From assembly GCA_951213105.1 (NCBI GenBank), contig OX578136.1:153491178-153555177 (forward strand): a stretch of DNA of 64,000 nt, written 5' to 3'. The position numbers and the translations under genes were made by a program. Numbering within the stretch: position 1 is the first letter of the stretch; the number at the start of each line of letters is the position of its first letter. The DNA is from Amaurobius ferox. Its lineage: Eukaryota; Arthropoda; Arachnida; Araneae; Amaurobiidae. The notes beneath the pieces were generated by a model. It worked only from the letters and a program-made list of their open reading frames with translations, ran no database searches and was not told the DNA's origin. Shown here piece after piece: positions 57,781-64,000 of this stretch.

Positions 57781-59295
57781 TTTCCTTTTTAAAATGTCCG
57801 TTTTTTTTCTCTTTCGCCGCAGTTAGTTGCTTGACCAACCGTATCTGCATGATGGTAAACGGGCGGGGGAATTCCATTGACAGAGGTCTGATGTTTTCCT
57901 TGTTTTAATTTCCATCCATCTGTCGAAAAAGTTACTTAATAAGCATATCCTGCCTTTTGTGGGTCAGGGTGTTATCTTGGTTTTCTTTCCCCGAATCGCT
58001 GCTGAATGAAGTGGGATTAGTGTGGCAGTTGTGAATGCTTCTGGAAATGAGTATGCGCGTTTTAATTCAGTTAAAAGATTTATGTGATTTGTTTCGAGCC
58101 TAGGTAACGCAGATTTTTTTAAAGATTCTAAAGCACTTGTTTGAGATTGATATGGTGGTGTTTGGAAAAAGTGATGTTAATCTCACCTTAACTTAGATAT
58201 TATCGGAGAAGTTAGTCAAATAAGGAGAAGGTATGGAACATTTTTAAAATGCAAAAAGAGGAGATAATTTCGGGAAGATATGTTGTGATTTTTAGCAAAG
58301 ATAATAGACAGAAGGGTGGAAATTGAATATTTTTGCAACATAGACTATTACTTTGGTAGTAATTTTTGAAAACTCTTTTGCAGAGGTAATCCGTAATGCC
58401 TTAATGCTATCTTTTGGACGAACTTTATGGCTAGAATCATAGCAAGAAATGGCTACATTTCCAGCTAATGGTTAACGTTCATAAGCAGCGTTGTAAACTT
58501 TGTCATGTTTGGGTATTAAATATTCCAAACTATATGTGTCTAGCCATAAAATAGCGAAGTTGCCCAACTTTGGTAAAAATGCCAATAAAATTAATGCACT
58601 TGAAATTTTATATATAAATATGAATAAAAAATGTAGTAATACTTTATTTTATATATATATATATATATATCGTTCACGTGTATTCATTCCGGTGTCCTCT
58701 CGCTTAGACGAAGAGATGTAAAATGCTCTGTCGCATGTTCTGCCGCGAACGTGTAAATTGCCACGTGGTAGCTGTGCCTGTGAGTTAATCTTTATGTTTT
58801 TTATATTTCTGGTTTATAATTCACTTGATTTTTATTATTTGTCCTTCCACTAGCCAGTAGACAGTTCCAATGGTGTCCATAGTAAATACTATCGTCATTG
58901 TCAGAAACTGGCTATTCTTTCGGTTTTAATTCGAATTGTATGGCTGTCCTGACGAGAATGCAATTTCGAACTAACCGCCGTGTTTTGTGTAGTTTCAGTT
59001 GATTGTTCTCCATGTCTTGATCTTCAATTTTGAGCTTTTTATTATTGCCTTTTTTCATTTTTGGTTTGTTTGCTTTTTATTTTATTTTATATATCTTTAT
59101 ATGTATATACCTTTTAAATTATGATTTTTGTATACTCATCTTTCCCTCACCCTCTTTCCATTATAGTGATAAATTACCTTCCATCTTTTTCCTTAGTCTT
59201 CGTCTATAGTTACTTATTTGTAATCGATATACTAGAGATGGGTTTTTTTTGTACTTACCGTAGTTTATGCATAGTTTTCGTTTAAAATAATTTCA

Positions 59296-59355
<60 letters not shown>

Positions 59356-59743
59356 TTATTACTTAAAATATAATGTAGAACACAATGCACCTATTTGAGC
59401 ACTTATTTTAAGAAGACTTAATATATTTTAAAATGTCCATGCTAATTAATAGTGAAAACTTGCTATTTAAGAAACATTGTATAACATAATTCTCTTTGCT
59501 GTAGACGTTCTCAATTGCTTATCGTTAACATTGTTGTTCCGACAGATACCATTACAACAATGCTTTAGTTGGCAGTGAGCGGAAACGACTTTGGACGAAG
59601 AGTTTGAAAATGTCAGAATGCTTTGAGAATTATATCTAGACAAGTGTTTTATTCCTGGAGGTAAGAAAAGACATAGAATAAACGAAGACGAAAATAAAAG
59701 TATAAATAAGAATTTTGAGTTCGTAGAAATATTTTTTACTGAT
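57781..59743. other. Intergenic with dispersed repeat and TA tracts
   Basis: The segment 58,390-58,570 (GGCTAGAATCATAGCAAGAA ... TAGCCATAAAATAGCGAAGT) resembles 36,590-36,810. TA tracts lie at 58,645-58,670 and 59,300-59,352. No gene seen. Confidence 0.5.
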
Positions 59744-60468
59744 TAGGGTGGCAATAAACATTCAAATGAGCAAAATATTTACGAAATTATGCAAAAGAAT
59801 TTTTGGTAGAATGTTATTATGCACATTGTCTTACATCGATTACAAAGAAAAAATCGCATTCGCATTGAATGTGCACGTTCAGAATTATGAACAGGTGAAG
59901 GAAGGCTGTAATGCACCAAAAATTCATTGAAAAGTGAACTTTAAATGAGCTTTCCTCAAAATGAGATTTTAAAAATTTTTATATCTTTAAAAAGTTCCAT
60001 GCCTTAACATTTTTGTCTTAAATTCATGATATTTGCTGGACATGTAGGATATATACTATATTAATAAAATTGTGCATGCTTAAGTGGCATAAATGTGCAG
60101 TACAGCTTAAATATAAGTAAAATTTTGGTGAAAATCAACTTAAAATCCATGAATATATGTATTTTTAAATAGTTTGAAGATGGATTCATAAATTAATGTA
60201 CACATTTGTTCATATTATTCTGTTTAATCAATGTAATGGAAAATTAAGAGAAAAAAAAATTTAAAATTGGTACTGAAACAGTATTTAAATTATTTTTTTT
60301 AATTTAACTTTGTGAGTAAGTTTACTTTATGTAAGTTAAAATATTAAACTACATCGATATTTTAAGAACTATGTTTGGTAAATATATGATAAATTTAGTA
60401 TTTATACAAAAATTATGTCAATTTAATAAAAAATTAAAAAGTTGGATTTAAACGACCACTGTCTCTTT
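59744..60468. repeat. Diverged relative of the 6.4-kb TTAA element
   Basis: The start GGGTGGCAATAAACATTCAA followed by ATGAGCAAAAT parallels GGACGGTGGACGTTGAAATG AGCAAAAATC. The interior shares TTTAAAAAGTTCCATGCCTT and CACATTTGTTCATA-like text, and the end ACGACCACTGTCTCTTTAC parallels ACGTCCACCGTCCACTTAA. The ends are too eroded to show a target duplication. Confidence 0.5.
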
Positions 60469-63035
60469 ACGCTTTAGCAATAACTTACATTGTACTAATA
60501 GTTTATATATGCAAAATCTACAGTTTAAATGGATAATTAATGCAATAAAAGCCTCTTGTCATTAAATACATACATTGCGTGATGATGGGGTAAAACGTGA
60601 GCGCCACCTTAATTGTTGTCTCAATGATTTTGGCGGTTTTCAAATATGGGGTTTTTACTCCGTCTCTTTACTTCTATTGCTGGTGTTTAACTAATTAATT
60701 TTGCGTGACTTGCCACTTGAAAATAAATAATTTAATGTGATTTTAACAAAATAACTGCTGGCGAAGATTAATTTCCGGTTGCTAATTAGAGATCATAATT
60801 ATTGGAGTGCAGATTATATGGCATTTTGAGAAAACATCATAATTGTAAGTGAATTTAATATTATGAAAGCTTCTTCATAGCAATCTAATTAAATTTTGGC
60901 ACAAACTGGCAAATATTACACAAATTAGATCCGAAAAAATAATTTAGTTAAAGCACAGTTGTGGCCGCCGGTTGGTTTGATACATTTAGAAGTGAAATGC
61001 TACCGTGTCAAGAAAAATATGTTCGCTTTTTCGTTTAAATGCATCTTCTATTTAACGACCGATAGTTGAATGATAGAAAACGAACAGTATGCATCATACA
61101 TGCCTAAATATATAAAAAAAATTCCAAAATAACAGGCATTTGAAATTTAAACTATTTAATAAAATAAACAAACATTTTAAAATATACATCTTGAAATGAA
61201 AAGGAAACAATGTTCTGAAATTTAAAATGTTTCAAAAGTAAACAGAGCACTTAAAACTCTAAATATTCAAATTTAAAATTAGGAAAAGATATGCTGAAAA
61301 GTAAATTCTTTAAAACTAAACGAAGTGCCTCAAAATTTCAATAAATTAAACGCAAAGAAAAACAGAAGAATCAAAATGTATAAAATAAGAAACAAAATAT
61401 TTTTAGCTCAAACAACAAATGAAAATAAGACGCGTATACAAAACGTTGTAATCCAAATAAAATTTAAAACATGAAAGAGATAATGTTTACACCTACAATA
61501 TATAATGCAAAGCAACGGTTATAGCTACTGAAATGGGATGAAAGAGAACCTTGTTAAAAGTGCAAAGAAAGAAGCAAACAAGCAAAAAAAAAAAACATTC
61601 TTTACTAAAAATTTATGGTTTACGACAAAACAAAGAATTAAATTACCCATAGCGCATTTTATTTTGAGTTATAAACAACACCAACCGGAAATATTTAACT
61701 ATTCTTCAATAAAATACGTTTTTAGTTTGGTAAGTTTTATATGTGTACATCAAAAACGTGGTATTGATGAGAACAGAAAACATGGAGCTGAACCTCTTAG
61801 TTAGTTTAAATAAATTATTATGTAACTAAATTTTTATTAAATTATTCAGTTCTTTATATCAAATTTAAATTACCGAAAATTTATTGCTTGTCATTGAAGA
61901 AGAAAAAAAAAGTAGATTTCCCACTGTAGAGAAAAAACTGTTTTGTTTGTTTATGCAATTTTATTATGTCTATAAATATCATTATATGCATTTCGGAATG
62001 AAACTCTAATGAAAGTGGAAGTCAATTTGTTTGGAGTTTCAACTATGTTTGCTACAAAAATTATTTTGGAATCAGCCACGTAGATTTGTAGATGTTCCTT
62101 CTGTTGGGCAACCAACGCCAGAGGTCTTGTTTTCTGTAAGGGGCAAAGGATGTAGCTTGTAAGGATCAAGCTTGCAGAACAAGTGAAATTAATGAAAAAT
62201 GGAATTATTTTCAGATTTGTTTCAATGATTTTAAGTTATGATTTTAAGATTTAAAGAAAGGTAACTAATTTTGTTAGGTAACTAATTATTATATATAAAA
62301 GCTTAAAGTTGTTTAACAACTTTAAGCTTTTTACAGAAGTGATCATAAAAATATGATCAGTGCATGACATTCTGAAAACTTTCGTTTTTAATAGCCAGGC
62401 ATTTGATTAACTTTTTTCTGAAAACTTATTTCAACTTGTAAATAATTAGATACCATTGTTCTTAGTTATAGTTATCGGTGTAAAGAGCAAATTTACAAAC
62501 ATTTTGGATAACTAATGCTATATGGCATCGTTTGTCACATCTGTTGGATATTCTGGAAAGTAATATCATGCATTTGGAGATTAATATCTTACATTTGGAG
62601 AGTAATATCAGACGTCGGATTTAAATCCCATGCCGTATTATATCCAATGCTGGATTGTAAGTTATAATCTGTTTTCCCCTGCCATGCCTTGGATCGACTT
62701 CATCACTTAATGAAAGTGCCCGTCTGTTTCACCTGAATATCAATTCCAGAAAGAAAATTTCGGTTCTCGTACCTGCCCCCCCCCCCCACTCCACCCCCAA
62801 TTTTCCTCGAACAGTTATAACTTGTATCGTGTTTCAAGTGAATCTCTGTGCAAATCAGAGGCCAACAATGCGAGAATAAAATTCGATCAAACGATCATTC
62901 GATCCTAAATGTTTTGAAAAATTAAATACCTCATTTAAAAAAAAGCAGTTGATTAAATATCAAATTTAAAATTTGATAAATTTAATTAACTCTCTATCTT
63001 ATACTGTTAACAACAAAGGGAATTATTTTCATGAT
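60469..63035. other. Intergenic, no gene seen
   Basis: AT-rich. It contains a 35-bp palindrome (62,297-62,331), three ~21-bp tandem units near 62,550-62,612 (TTTGGAGATTAATATCTTAC-like) and a C-run at 62,778-62,788. Frames at 61,538-61,804 and 61,951-62,169 have no recognisable domain. Confidence 0.5.
62297..62331. repeat. 35-bp near-perfect palindrome
   Basis: Arms AAAAGCTTAAAGTTGTT and the exact inverse AACAACTTTAAGCTTTT are separated by one T. The direct repeat GTAACTAATT occurs twice shortly upstream. Confidence 0.9.
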
Positions 63036-63040
63036 TACTG

Positions 63041-63330
63041 TTGTTTGTTGTTGTTGTTTCTAATGACCTCCTGTTTCGGTACAGCCGATACAGGACCAGT
63101 GACGCAGGAAAGAACGAAGAAAGACACACAGGACAAGAGGACAAAATTTATTACAAACAAGCATCACTGACGAAGGTCGGAGGGGGTGCAGCTTCACATT
63201 TAGACGAGGATCCAGAAGGCGGAAGACTGACTTGCCTCAATAAACATCCATACCTTACTCGGGATTCGAACCCGAGCCCACAAGACAGCAGCCGAAGACG
63301 CTACCCACTTCACAGCGACCTGTTTTTACT
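63041..63330 (-). repeat. tRNA-derived SINE, family 2
   Basis: On the minus strand the B box GGTTCGAATCC (inverse at 63,262-63,272) and an A-box-like GTGAAGTGGGTAGCGTCTTC are followed by GGATGTTTATTGAGGCAAGT and CAGTCTTCCGCC, then a diverged middle and the (AAC)n tail at 63,041-63,060. Same family as 20,055-20,306. Confidence 0.8.
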
Positions 63331-64000
63331 AGAATGCAGTATAAAAAACGACAGATTTCAGCTCAAAATGGCAACTGTGACAAAATTTGAACTGCAGCGT
63401 ATTTATTGTATGCCAATATAACTGTAAAATCAGTAATTAGCTTAAGTCGCTGCTTTAACTTATTTCGTATATTGCAATGATATTAAAATAAATAATTTGC
63501 AATACGGAACATGCACATAAAACTTGCAATAATACGAATTAAGGTTACTCCACCACAGGAAGGTTACAAATTATTTACAATAAAGTATGCAATAAACTTC
63601 CCCATTTGCATCACAAAATTAAAACTCATAAAAACAAAAAAAAATATTTCTTCTTTGATGTGCTGTTTATGAGGCTATGCCTCAATGATTTTGGTGTAAT
63701 GCTCAATTTGTTAGTTGCTTCCTCGACGCTAAGTTTTTCTTCCGATACGTATGAGACGCAGATCAAGTAAAAAAACAAAGGTATAGTCCACAAGAAGTGG
63801 TGATATTTTTGATGGAACGTTCTGGAAAAGATAACTTCCTTCTGTAAATTGTTATTATGAAACGGAAGTTTGGTGAAAACTGAAACAAAATGAGCAATTT
63901 ATTTGTTTTGTATTTAGCTCTTTAATGTATCTCAAGAGATATTATTGGTGGCACAAATTTTGTCATGCTATTGTTTTTACTAAAGAGTTTTCCTTGTAAC
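63331..64000. other. Intergenic, no gene seen
   Basis: Unremarkable AT-rich sequence to the window end. Confidence 0.5.

Overview
This window looks like an AT-rich, gene-poor arthropod nuclear segment. An arachnid, probably a spider, is my best guess: it rests on the repeat style and on one small secreted Gly/His-rich peptide gene, and the sequence does not prove it. There are no bacterial-type operons. Almost every recognisable object is a transposable element, a satellite or a relic. The only plausible host gene is a short two-exon gene on the minus strand near 39.4 kb; a possible minus-strand promoter lies near 57.7 kb.

Layout. 1-12.7 kb: an inverted pair of ~0.5-0.65 kb repeats (1-648 and 12,222-12,715) encloses copies of two related non-autonomous repeat families, here called A and B. 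It also encloses a nested pair of TTAA-flanked elements (6.4-7.2 kb) and two adjacent perfect hairpins (7.4-7.6 kb). 13.6-16.6 kb: a 5'-truncated non-LTR retrotransposon on the minus strand with a long intact endonuclease/reverse-transcriptase frame. 18-19 kb: tRNA-derived SINEs and a 5S rRNA-like sequence fused to such a SINE. 22.87-24.25 kb: a decayed Tc1-like transposon. 24.5-36.5 kb: an almost continuous field of A and B copies, including a head-to-tail array of five A units and an A copy inserted into a B copy. 36.5-49 kb: diverged tandem repeats, the small secreted-peptide gene, more SINEs, a second TTAA MITE, a hammerhead-like motif and a fold-back MITE. 49-60.5 kb: long TA tracts that carry TA-targeting transposons, then the relics of a reverse-transcriptase/GIY-YIG retroelement, a 104-bp satellite built from its endonuclease motif, and a diverged relative of the 6.4-kb TTAA element. 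60.5-64 kb: mostly featureless, with one more SINE.

How the parts relate. Families A and B share their ends: a hairpin built around CTTTCC...GGAAAG at one end and GGAAAGTCATGTGCTGCCCA followed by CATCAGATTTT at the other. They also share a CA/CAGA microsatellite about 100-150 bp inside the hairpin end, but their interiors differ. Together with T-run insertion and head-to-tail arrays, this resembles Helentron-associated (DINE-1/HINE-like) rolling-circle elements, which is an inference. The TA tracts repeatedly host elements that target TA. The most unusual feature is the 104-bp tandem repeat at 56.9-57.4 kb, whose every unit encodes the same GIY-YIG core found as a decayed single copy 1 kb away.
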